From positions 1 through 13,640 of the forward strand of contig JAJZMW010000031.1 of the NCBI GenBank assembly GCA_021848165.1: a stretch of 13,640 nucleotides of DNA, written 5' to 3'. The stretch is from Thermoplasmata archaeon (GTDB taxonomy: Archaea > Thermoplasmatota > Thermoplasmata > Lutacidiplasmatales > UBA184). Below are positions 1-5,895 of the stretch, in pieces (position 1 is the first letter of the stretch; every line of letters begins with the position of its first letter). Under the pieces are notes generated by a model. It had not been told where the DNA came from, did no database searches, and worked only from the letters and a program-made list of their open reading frames with translations. A program made the position numbers and the translations under genes.

Positions 1-113
1 GCGATCGGTGGCATCCGTCGGACGACCGCCAGGCCGTCGCGCCGGAGACGGGGGAGGGCCCGCGGGTCCCCCTTGACGCGGTCGATCCCGATGCGGTCGA
101 TCTCCCGGGCCAT
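1..113 (-). CDS. Possible N-terminus of an unrecognised protein (partial)
   Basis: Reading leftward from an ATG at 113-111, the minus strand stays open to the window edge for 37 codons, starting MAREIDRIGIDRVKGDPRAL. Third codon positions are almost all G or C, as in the firm genes here, and the composition is that of a soluble, charged protein. The gene would be divergent from the amidohydrolase. I do not recognise the family. The case is weak: the opposite strand is also open here, there is no Shine-Dalgarno, and the nearest AT-rich element (about 173-180) lies about 60 nt away and fits the plus-strand gene better. An in-frame GTG at 170-168 is an alternative start, but it is too close to that element. 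Confidence 0.4.
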   Translation of the reverse strand, partial: MAREIDRIGIDRVKGDPRALPRLRRDGLAVVRRMPPI

Positions 114-172
114 CGATCGCGCGACCGACCGGGGTGCTCGACTCCGGTGGGCGCCTCCGGCGGGGCGCACGG

Positions 173-180
173 CTATCTAT
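173..180 (+). promoter_or_regulatory. TATA-like box of the amidohydrolase gene
   Basis: The sequence ctatctat stands out in a very GC-rich stretch and lies 22-29 nt before the ATG at 202. Archaeal TATA boxes are centred about 26 nt before the transcription start, so the transcript would begin at or next to the start codon (leaderless). This supports the ATG at 202 over upstream starts. Confidence 0.55.
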
Positions 181-201
181 CGTGCCTCGCTCCGGAGCGC
201 G

Positions 202-1044
202 ATGGGGGTCACCGACTGCCACGTCCACATCAGCCCGATCGAGGAGATGCGGCCGGAGAGCCGCGCGTTGCTCGCCCGGCTCGACCCGGGGCTGATCGCG
301 ACCTTGGCGGAGCCGGCGCGGTTCCTCGAGCTCCTGGACGCGGCGGGGGTCGAGCGGGCCGTGCTGATCAACTACGTCAGCCCCGAGGTGATCGGCTACA
401 CGGAGAAGGCGAACGAGTTCTCCGGCCGGTACGCGCGGGCGGATCCGAAGCGCCTGATCGCCGTCGGAGGGATCCGGCCGGACCACCCGAACCCGCGCGC
501 CGAGCTGCTTCGGATGCAGCGCGACCTCGGGATCCGCGGGATCAAACTGCACCCGCCGCACCAGCTGTTCTTCCCGAACGACTACGTCGACGGGAAGCAC
601 CCCCATCTCGCGGAGATCTACGCGACCTGCGAGGAGCTCGCGCTCCCGATCGTCTTCCACACGGGGACCTCGGTCTTTCCTCGCGCGCGCAATCGGTTCG
701 GCGAGCCGCTGGCGATCGAGGACGTCGCGATCGATTATCCCGACCTCACGATCGTCCTCGCGCACGCGGGACGCCCCCTTTGGATGGACCAGGCAACGTT
801 CCTCGCCCGGCGCTTCCCGCACGTCTGGCTCGAGGTCTCGGGGATCCCGCCGGACCGCTTGCTCCACTACCTTCCGCGCCTCGCCGAGTTCGGCGGGAAG
901 ACGATCTTCGGCACCGATTGGCCCGGTCCGGGGGTCCGCGACATCGGCGCGAACCTGCGGGCCTTCCGCGCGCTCGGGCTTCCGCGCGAGGTCGAGACCG
1001 CCATCCTCGAGGAGAACCCGCGTCGCGTCTTCCCTCCGGGGTGA
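202..1044 (+). CDS. Amidohydrolase-2 family metal-dependent hydrolase
   Basis: A 280-residue TIM-barrel hydrolase of the amidohydrolase-2 family (ACMSD-like and related hydrolases and decarboxylases). The full set of expected metal and active-site positions is visible: the N-terminal DCHVH motif (H7, H9), KLHPPH (H117), FHTG (H153), LAHAGRP (H188) and FGTDWPG (D239). This makes an active, divalent-metal-dependent, cytosolic enzyme likely. The substrate cannot be read from sequence. The ATG at 202 is chosen because the metal motif normally sits within the first ten residues and a TATA-like box lies 22-29 nt upstream. The frame stays open back to the window edge, but that extension is arginine-rich and looks non-coding. 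The stop overlaps a possible GTG start of the next frame as GTGA. Confidence 0.88.
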   Translation: MGVTDCHVHISPIEEMRPESRALLARLDPGLIATLAEPARFLELLDAAGVERAVLINYVSPEVIGYTEKANEFSGRYARADPKRLIAVGGIRPDHPNPRAELLRMQRDLGIRGIKLHPPHQLFFPNDYVDGKHPHLAEIYATCEELALPIVFHTGTSVFPRARNRFGEPLAIEDVAIDYPDLTIVLAHAGRPLWMDQATFLARRFPHVWLEVSGIPPDRLLHYLPRLAEFGGKTIFGTDWPGPGVRDIGANLRAFRALGLPREVETAILEENPRRVFPPG

Positions 1045-1070
1045 ATCGCCGCCGCGCGCGGGGACTCCTT

Positions 1071-1078
1071 GAAATAAT
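1071..1078 (+). promoter_or_regulatory. TATA-like box before aIF1A
   Basis: The sequence gaaataat lies 20-27 nt before the GTG at 1098, a spacing that fits a leaderless transcript starting at that GTG. It is the only AT-rich stretch nearby. It lies downstream of the alternative GTG at 1041, so transcripts from this promoter could not use that earlier start. Confidence 0.55.
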
Positions 1079-1097
1079 CGAGCCGGCTCGGCGACGC

Positions 1098-1529
1098 GTG
1101 GCCGGACCTCCGACACACGAACCCGCCGTCGACTCCGCCCCGCCCGAAGCGCCCGCGACCCCGCCGGTCGTCGAGGTTCTGGAGGGCGGCGAGGAGGTCG
1201 GCCGCCTTCCCCTTCCGCGGCGCAACCGCGGGGAGGCGTTCGGGATCGCGCGGCAGCTCCTCGGGGCCGCCCGGATCCGCGTGATGTGCGAGGACTCGGT
1301 GTCGCGGATGGGCCGCATCACCGGGAAGATGAAGAAGAAGATGTGGATCCGCGAGGGGGACCTGCTCATCGTCCGCCCGTGGGGGTTCCAGGAGGGGAAG
1401 GCCGACATCCTCTTCCGCTACAGCCGCACGCAGTCGCAGTACCTGAGCCGGCGCAAGCTCCTGCCGGCCTCCATGGACCTCTTCGGCTCTCCGGAATCGG
1501 AGGGAGCGCCCACGACCCCCGCGTCGTAG
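1098..1529 (+). CDS. eif1A: Translation initiation factor aIF1A
   Basis: A 143-residue archaeal initiation factor 1A, an S1/OB-fold protein that binds the small ribosomal subunit A site and promotes start-codon selection. The conserved core runs from about residue 36 to 125: GRLPLPRRNRGEAFGIARQL, then RVMCEDSVSRMGRITGKM, then KKKMWIREGDLLIVRPWGFQ and KADILFRYSRTQSQYLSRR. Usual family length is about 100-115 residues; here a Pro/Ala-rich extension of roughly 35 residues precedes the core and a short tail follows. The family's usual CEDG and RIPGK appear here as CEDS and RITGK. GTG 1098 is preferred because of the TATA-like box at 1071-1078. The alternative, GTG 1041, overlaps the upstream stop and would add 19 residues. 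The Nnr gene follows after 16 nt, probably in the same transcript. Confidence 0.93.
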   Translation: MAGPPTHEPAVDSAPPEAPATPPVVEVLEGGEEVGRLPLPRRNRGEAFGIARQLLGAARIRVMCEDSVSRMGRITGKMKKKMWIREGDLLIVRPWGFQEGKADILFRYSRTQSQYLSRRKLLPASMDLFGSPESEGAPTTPAS

Positions 1530-1545
1530 CGCCCCATTCGCATCG

Positions 1546-3033
1546 ATGCCGCCGTGGGACGGTCGCCCGCTCTCGGCCCTCGAGAGCTCCGCGATGGAGG
1601 AGAACGCCGTCGCCCTCGGGATCTCGCTCGACCGCCTCATGGAGAACGCCGGGCGGGCGGTCGCCGAAGAGGTCGCGAGGCATCTCCCCGCTCCCTCCGC
1701 CCCCGTGGCGATCGTCGCCGGCACCGGCAACAACGGCGGCGACGGGTTCTCGGCGGCGTACTACCTCGCGCAGTGGGGATTCGCGCCCGAGATCTGGCTC
1801 GCCCGACCGAGCGCGGAGATCCGGTCCCGGCCCGCCCGGCGATGCTTCGAGCGCGTCGAGCGTCGCGCCCGGGTCCACGAAGAGCCGCCGACCGCGGAGG
1901 CGCTCGGCGCCGCCCCGCTGATCGTCGACGCGTTGCTCGGGACCGGGCAGGCGGGTCCGCTGCGGCCCCCCTATCGAACGAGCGTCGACGCGATCGTCGC
2001 GTCGGCGGTCCCCGTCCTCTCGATCGACCTCCCGACCGGCGTCGGGACCGCGGGAGCGGTCCGACCCCGGTGGACGGTCGCGCTGACGGCGCGCAAGGAA
2101 GGGATGGACCCGGAGAGCTGCGGGGAGATCGTCGTCCGCGACATCGGGATCCCCGCCGAGGCGTGGCGGCGGACCGGTCCGGGGGAGTTCGTCTTTTACC
2201 GCGCGCGATCGATGGCGAAGGACCGGGGCCGCGACGGCCGCGTGGTCGTGGTCGGAGGGGGGCCGTACGCGGGCGCCCCCGGCCTCGCGGGCCTCGCGGC
2301 CCTTCGGACGGGAGCGGAGCGGGCGACCGTGATCTCCCCGCGCGGCGCCGCGGAAGCGGTCCAGGCGTTCGGGCCGGACCTGGTCGTCCGCTCGATCGGA
2401 ACGAGCGCGTTCGCGCCGGAGGACACGGGGCCGATCCTCGCCTTCCTCCGCGAGGCCCGCCCGCGAGCGGTGGTCCTCGGGATGGGCGTCGGTCGCACCG
2501 CCCCCACCCTCGCGGCGATGGAGGCCCTGATCCGGGGGATCCCTCCCGAGATCCCGACGGTCGTGGACGCCGATGCGCTCGGGGCGCTCGGCGAACCGAT
2601 CGCCCGAGGACGCACCGTCCTCGCCACTCCGAACGCGGGGGAGTTCGCGCGGGTCTTCCAGGGCCGCGCGGGCGCCCCCCTCTCGGAAGCGCTCGAGACG
2701 GCCCGGTCGATCGCGAGCGGCCGGGGGATCTCGCTCCTCGTGAAGGGAGAGCCGGACCTTCTCGCGCACGAGGCGGACGCGTTCCAGAACTTCCACCACC
2801 ACATCGCGCAGACGGTCTCGGGCGTGGGCGACATCGTCGCCGGGGTCCTCGGGAGCCTGCTCGCGCAGGGGCTCTCCGCGCCCCACGCGATGCGCCTCGC
2901 GAGCTACTGGGTCGGCGACGCGGGGATCCGGGCGGCGGGGCGGAAGGGAATGGGTCTGATCGCTTCGGACGTCCTCGACGAGCTGCCGAGCTCCCTGGTC
3001 GCCGGGCTCGATCGCATCGCCCGCCTCGGCTGA
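1546..3033 (+). CDS. nnr: Bifunctional NAD(P)H-hydrate epimerase / ADP-dependent NAD(P)HX dehydratase
   Basis: A 495-residue cofactor-repair enzyme. The N-terminal YjeF_N half (about 1-215) epimerises R/S-NAD(P)HX; the C-terminal ribokinase-like half (about 222-490) dehydrates the S form back to NAD(P)H. Epimerase signs are LMENAGRAV near the start, the loop GTGNNGGDG (59-67), VDALLGTG with D128, and IDLPTGVG. Dehydratase signs are VVVVGGGPYAGAPGLAGLAA, VVDADAL, ATPNAGEF, LLVKGEPDLL and SGVGDIVAG, with the expected catalytic aspartate at D429. The usual GGTGD is SGVGD here, and the glycine-rich segment before it is replaced by NFHHHIAQTV. Fusion of both activities is common in prokaryotes. 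The ATG at 1546 puts the family's N-terminal helix at the right distance. It follows aIF1A by 16 nt with no separate promoter or clear Shine-Dalgarno. Confidence 0.93.
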   Translation: MPPWDGRPLSALESSAMEENAVALGISLDRLMENAGRAVAEEVARHLPAPSAPVAIVAGTGNNGGDGFSAAYYLAQWGFAPEIWLARPSAEIRSRPARRCFERVERRARVHEEPPTAEALGAAPLIVDALLGTGQAGPLRPPYRTSVDAIVASAVPVLSIDLPTGVGTAGAVRPRWTVALTARKEGMDPESCGEIVVRDIGIPAEAWRRTGPGEFVFYRARSMAKDRGRDGRVVVVGGGPYAGAPGLAGLAALRTGAERATVISPRGAAEAVQAFGPDLVVRSIGTSAFAPEDTGPILAFLREARPRAVVLGMGVGRTAPTLAAMEALIRGIPPEIPTVVDADALGALGEPIARGRTVLATPNAGEFARVFQGRAGAPLSEALETARSIASGRGISLLVKGEPDLLAHEADAFQNFHHHIAQTVSGVGDIVAGVLGSLLAQGLSAPHAMRLASYWVGDAGIRAAGRKGMGLIASDVLDELPSSLVAGLDRIARLG

Positions 3034-3087
3034 CGAGACCACTGGTCCCCCCGATGTCGCGCCGGCGCCACCGAGCGCTCGGGCGGG
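3034..3087. other. Convergent gap with GC palindromes
   Basis: This 54-nt gap separates the convergent nnr and bud32 stop codons. It contains two perfect GC palindromes, GCGCCGGCGC (3059-3068) and CCGAGCGCTCGG (3071-3082). They could form hairpins at the ends of both transcripts, but there is no T-run typical of archaeal termination, and short GC palindromes are expected by chance at this base composition. Confidence 0.3.
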
Positions 3088-3741
3088 TCAGGCGTAGCGC
3101 ATCCGGCTCCGGATCTGACGGGCCCGGTCCCGGACGGCGGCGCCGCCGGTCGGGTTCCCTTCGGCGTACCCTGCCCAGAACCCCCGGACGAGCGATTCGC
3201 TCCTCGGACTGAGCGCTTTGAGGTCCTCTTCGACCAGATGGAGGTCGATCCCGAGTTCCTCCACGCCGGCGTTGCGGGTCCCCATGGAGAGGTCGAGCAG
3301 CGCCGCCGGTCCGTCCGGGCCGTCGGGAAAGATCACGTTCGAGCTCGTCAGGTCCCCGTGCGCGATCCCGCCGGCGTGCAACCGCCCCAGGGCGAGCCCG
3401 AGGCTCCGGGCCATCCGATCGACGGCCTCGGGGGACGCGGTGGGATCTTCCAACCAGGCCCGCAGGGTACGGCCCGCGAGCTCTTCGAGGACGATGCGGT
3501 GGTGGGCGAGGTCGACGTCGTAGACGATCGGGGTCCGTACCCCGAGGCGTCTCGCCTCGACCAGGAGGCGGACCTCGGCGCGGGTCCGCTCGTTGCGGAG
3601 CCGCTCGTCAAGGGCCTTCGGTCGGTACGACTTCGCCTCTCGCTCCTTGGCGATCGAGGGGAGGCCCATCCACTCGACCCGACGGAGGGTCGCCTCGGCT
3701 CCGCGGGACAGAACGGAGCCCTCCGGGGCGGGCGCGCTCAC
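3088..3741 (-). CDS. bud32: Bud32-type KEOPS complex kinase
   Basis: A 217-residue atypical small kinase/ATPase of the Bud32/PRPK family, the KEOPS partner of Kae1 in making the tRNA modification t6A. Signature stretches are SRGAEATL (nucleotide loop), KEREAKSYRPKALDERLRNE with probable ATP lysine K32, RTRAEVRLLVEARRLGV, the catalytic HGDLTSSN (D130, N135), ELGIDLHLVEEDL and a basic tail ending RSRMRY. Length matches stand-alone Bud32; there is no Kae1 domain, although the two are fused in several euryarchaea. The metal-binding DFG triplet reads DLS (D150) in LLDLSMG: the aspartate is kept, the phenylalanine and glycine are not. GTG 3741 is chosen because a TATA-like box lies 22-29 nt upstream; GTG 3753 would add four residues but is too close to that box. 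Confidence 0.92.
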   Translation of the reverse strand: MSAPAPEGSVLSRGAEATLRRVEWMGLPSIAKEREAKSYRPKALDERLRNERTRAEVRLLVEARRLGVRTPIVYDVDLAHHRIVLEELAGRTLRAWLEDPTASPEAVDRMARSLGLALGRLHAGGIAHGDLTSSNVIFPDGPDGPAALLDLSMGTRNAGVEELGIDLHLVEEDLKALSPRSESLVRGFWAGYAEGNPTGGAAVRDRARQIRSRMRYA

Positions 3742-3762
3742 GCGGGCGGCCACCCGCGCCCG

Positions 3763-3770
3763 GCCTATAG
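3763..3770 (-). promoter_or_regulatory. TATA-like box of bud32
   Basis: On the minus strand ggctatag-type sequence lies 22-29 nt before the GTG at 3741. This fits leaderless transcription and decides between two in-frame GTG starts, since the other (3753) is only about 10 nt away. Confidence 0.5.
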
Positions 3771-3810
3771 CCGTGCCGCGCCGTCGGGCCGGGGCGGCCC
3801 GATGGAGAGG

Positions 3811-3818
3811 CTATTTGC
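3811..3818 (+). promoter_or_regulatory. TATA-like box of the enoyl-CoA hydratase gene
   Basis: The sequence ctatttgc lies about 31-38 nt before the ATG at 3849. Transcription would begin near 3840, giving a leader of roughly ten nucleotides. Together with the bud32 box it forms a divergent promoter pair within about 110 nt. Confidence 0.45.
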
Positions 3819-3848
3819 GGCGCGAGGGCCTGCGCCGGCGGAACTTCC

Positions 3849-4637
3849 ATGGCGACCCCCCCTTCTCTCGTGAGCCGAAAGACCGAGGACGACGGCGTCG
3901 AGCTTCTGGTGCTGCGCAACCCTCCCGTGAACGCGCTCAGCACCGTCATCATCCGCAGCTTGGCCGACCAGATCTCGGCGATCGAAGCGGATCCGCGGTC
4001 GCGCGCGGTGATCGTGACCGGCGACGGCCAGTTCTTCAGCGCGGGGGCCGACGTGAAGGAGATGGCGGCGATGGACCTCGCGCAGGCCCCGGCGGTGGTC
4101 GCGAAAGGGATCGAGACGTTCGGTCGCCTCGAGGCGTTGCGCGTGCCGGTGATCGCCGCGATCAACGGGATGGCCGTCGGCGGGGGGCTCGAGCTCGCGC
4201 TGGCGTGCGACCTCCGCATCGCGGGAGATTCCGCGAAGATGGGCGCCCCCGAGACGAAGATCGGATTGATCCCGGCCTACGGCGGCACGCAGCGGCTGAG
4301 CCGCCTGGTCGGAGCGGCGAAAGCGAAGGAGCTGATTTTCTCGGGCGGCATGATCGCGGCGGCGGAGGCGATGCGCATCGGCCTCGTGAACCGGACGGTC
4401 CCCTCCGGCCAGGAGCTCCGGGCGGCCCGGGACCTCGCCCACACGATCGCGCAGAACTCCCCGAAGGCGGTCCAGGCGGCGAAGCGAGCGATCCAGGCGA
4501 GCCGCGACAGTTCCCTCGCGGCCGGCCTCGCGCTCGAGTCGGAGCTGTTCCGCACCGAGATCCTTCCCGGCGCCGACCTCCCCGAAGGGATCGCCGCGTG
4601 GATCGAGCACCGGCCGCCGAAGTTCACGGGGGAGTAA
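3849..4637 (+). CDS. Enoyl-CoA hydratase (crotonase family)
   Basis: A 262-residue crotonase-fold enzyme that adds water to trans-2-enoyl-CoA, the second step of fatty-acid beta-oxidation. Oxyanion-hole and CoA-binding motifs are FSAGADVKEM and INGMAVGGGLELALACD. Both catalytic glutamates of true hydratases are present: E115 in GGGLELA and E135 in GAPETKIGLIPAYGGTQRL, 20 residues apart as in rat mitochondrial hydratase (E144/E164). A hydratase is therefore more likely than an isomerase or other family member lacking one of them. Chain-length preference cannot be read. The C-terminus ends in HRPPKFTGE, as usual for this family. The acyl-CoA dehydrogenase starts two nucleotides after the stop, so the two are almost certainly cotranscribed. 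Confidence 0.93.
   Translation: MATPPSLVSRKTEDDGVELLVLRNPPVNALSTVIIRSLADQISAIEADPRSRAVIVTGDGQFFSAGADVKEMAAMDLAQAPAVVAKGIETFGRLEALRVPVIAAINGMAVGGGLELALACDLRIAGDSAKMGAPETKIGLIPAYGGTQRLSRLVGAAKAKELIFSGGMIAAAEAMRIGLVNRTVPSGQELRAARDLAHTIAQNSPKAVQAAKRAIQASRDSSLAAGLALESELFRTEILPGADLPEGIAAWIEHRPPKFTGE
4628..4634 (+). promoter_or_regulatory. Shine-Dalgarno-like site of the acyl-CoA dehydrogenase
   Basis: The sequence gggggag, formed by the last sense codons of the hydratase gene, lies 5 nt before the ATG at 4640. It suits re-initiation on the shared mRNA and supports that start codon. Confidence 0.4.
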
Positions 4638-4639
4638 CG

Positions 4640-5833
4640 ATGCCGTTCGAGTTCTCCTTCTCCGCCGACCAGGAAGCGTTCCGCGACGCCGTCCGCGGAT
4701 TCCTCCAAAAGGAGGTCGCTCCGATCGTCGCCGAGATGGACGAACGGGAGGTCTTCCCCGCCGCGACCGTGCGCCGGATGCAGGAAGAGGGGTACTTCGG
4801 GGTCCCCGTTCCGGAGGAGTACGGCGGATTGGGACTTGGGAAAGTCGGCTACTGCATCCTGCTCGAGGAGCTCGGCAAGGTCGACGCATCCCACGGGACG
4901 ATCGTCGGAGCCCACACCTCGCTCGGAACGACCCCGCTCCTCTACTACGGGACGGAGCAGCAGAAGCGCCAGTGGCTCGTCCCCGCGGCGAAGGGGGAGT
5001 CGCTCCTCGCGTTCAGCCTCACCGAACCCGGGTCGGGCTCCGACTCGGGCGCCGTGCACACCACGGCGGAGCCGGACGGGTCCGATTGGGTCCTCAACGG
5101 CACGAAGCTCTACTGCACGAACGGCCGCGAAGCGAACACCGTCATTGTGATGGCCGCCAACAACGTGAAGCTCGGGCCGAACGGCGGCGTGACGGCGTTC
5201 CTGGTCGACACCCGCCTCCCCGGGTTCCGCGTCGGACGGTGCGAGAAGAAGATGGGGCTCCACGGCACGTCGACCGCCGAGCTCATCCTCGATCACGTGC
5301 GGGTCGGCCCCGACACCGTGCTGGGCGAGGTCGGGAAAGGGTTCCACGTCGCGATGACGGCGCTCGACGTCGGCCGCGTCTCGCTCGGAGCGGCGAGCCT
5401 CGGCGGCATGCAGGAGGCCACGCGCGCGGCGATGGAGTTCAGCAAGACCCGCACCCAGTTCGGGCTGCCGATCAGCGAGTACGAGGCGATCCAGTTCAAG
5501 CTCGCCGACATGGCGATGAAGATCCACGCGCTGCGCCTCATGGTCTACCACGCGGCGGCCCGCCAGGACCGCCTGGGGACCGATCCGAAGGCGTGGAGCC
5601 GGCTCGAGCGGATGGACAAGACCCGGGAGGCGGCGATCGTGAAGTGCCTCGCCTCCGAATGGGCGAGCGAGGTGATCGACGAGTCGCTGCAGATCCACGG
5701 CGGGATCGGCTACATCCGCGGCACGCCGATCGAGCGGGCCTACCGGGACGCCCGGATCAGCGAGATCTTCGAGGGGACGAACGAGATCCAACGGGTCGTG
5801 GTGAGCCGGGACATCCTCGGTCGTGGCTTATAG
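4640..5833 (+). CDS. Acyl-CoA dehydrogenase (FAD-dependent)
   Basis: A 397-residue acyl-CoA dehydrogenase catalysing the first, FAD-linked step of beta-oxidation and passing electrons to an electron-transfer flavoprotein not encoded here. Domains follow family order: N-terminal helical (about 1-117), beta middle domain with FAD signature SLTEPGSGSDSG (126-137), and C-terminal helical domain with RTQFGLPISEYEAIQFKLAD, QIHGGIGYIRGTPIERAYRD and FEGTNEIQR. E378 in FEGT aligns with the catalytic base of short- and medium-chain dehydrogenases (E376 of MCAD), so activity is expected on straight-chain acyl-CoA. Length is typical. It is translationally close to the hydratase (2-nt gap), and a fatty acyl-CoA ligase fragment lies at the right edge of the window. 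The next gene has its own promoter. Confidence 0.95.
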   Translation: MPFEFSFSADQEAFRDAVRGFLQKEVAPIVAEMDEREVFPAATVRRMQEEGYFGVPVPEEYGGLGLGKVGYCILLEELGKVDASHGTIVGAHTSLGTTPLLYYGTEQQKRQWLVPAAKGESLLAFSLTEPGSGSDSGAVHTTAEPDGSDWVLNGTKLYCTNGREANTVIVMAANNVKLGPNGGVTAFLVDTRLPGFRVGRCEKKMGLHGTSTAELILDHVRVGPDTVLGEVGKGFHVAMTALDVGRVSLGAASLGGMQEATRAAMEFSKTRTQFGLPISEYEAIQFKLADMAMKIHALRLMVYHAAARQDRLGTDPKAWSRLERMDKTREAAIVKCLASEWASEVIDESLQIHGGIGYIRGTPIERAYRDARISEIFEGTNEIQRVVVSRDILGRGL

Positions 5834-5862
5834 GCCGGGGCCCGCGGGCCCTTCCGATACGA

Positions 5863-5870
5863 GTTAATAC
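5863..5870 (+). promoter_or_regulatory. TATA-like box of the surface-protein gene
   Basis: The sequence gttaatac lies about 26-33 nt before the ATG at 5896, implying a transcript that is leaderless or has a leader of only a few nucleotides. It shows that the surface protein is transcribed separately from the beta-oxidation pair. Confidence 0.55.
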
Positions 5871-5895
5871 CACGTCGAAGGCTACATTGCGGACG

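Noticed and set aside
73..201. TTG-initiated N-terminal extension of the amidohydrolase
   Set aside because: The extension is Arg/Ser-rich and would push the DCHVH motif far from the N-terminus. The TATA-like box at 173-180 would fall inside the coding region.
1366..3042. Minus-strand open frame opposite nnr
   Set aside because: Low-complexity charged translation with no motif; nnr on the plus strand has complete family signatures.
3059..3082. GC palindromes as a regulatory operator
   Set aside because: They sit between convergent stop codons, not near a promoter, and short GC palindromes are common at this base composition.
3741..3753. GTG 3753 as the start of bud32
   Set aside because: The TATA-like box would be only about 10-17 nt upstream, too close for archaeal initiation at that codon. 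GTG 3741 fits better.
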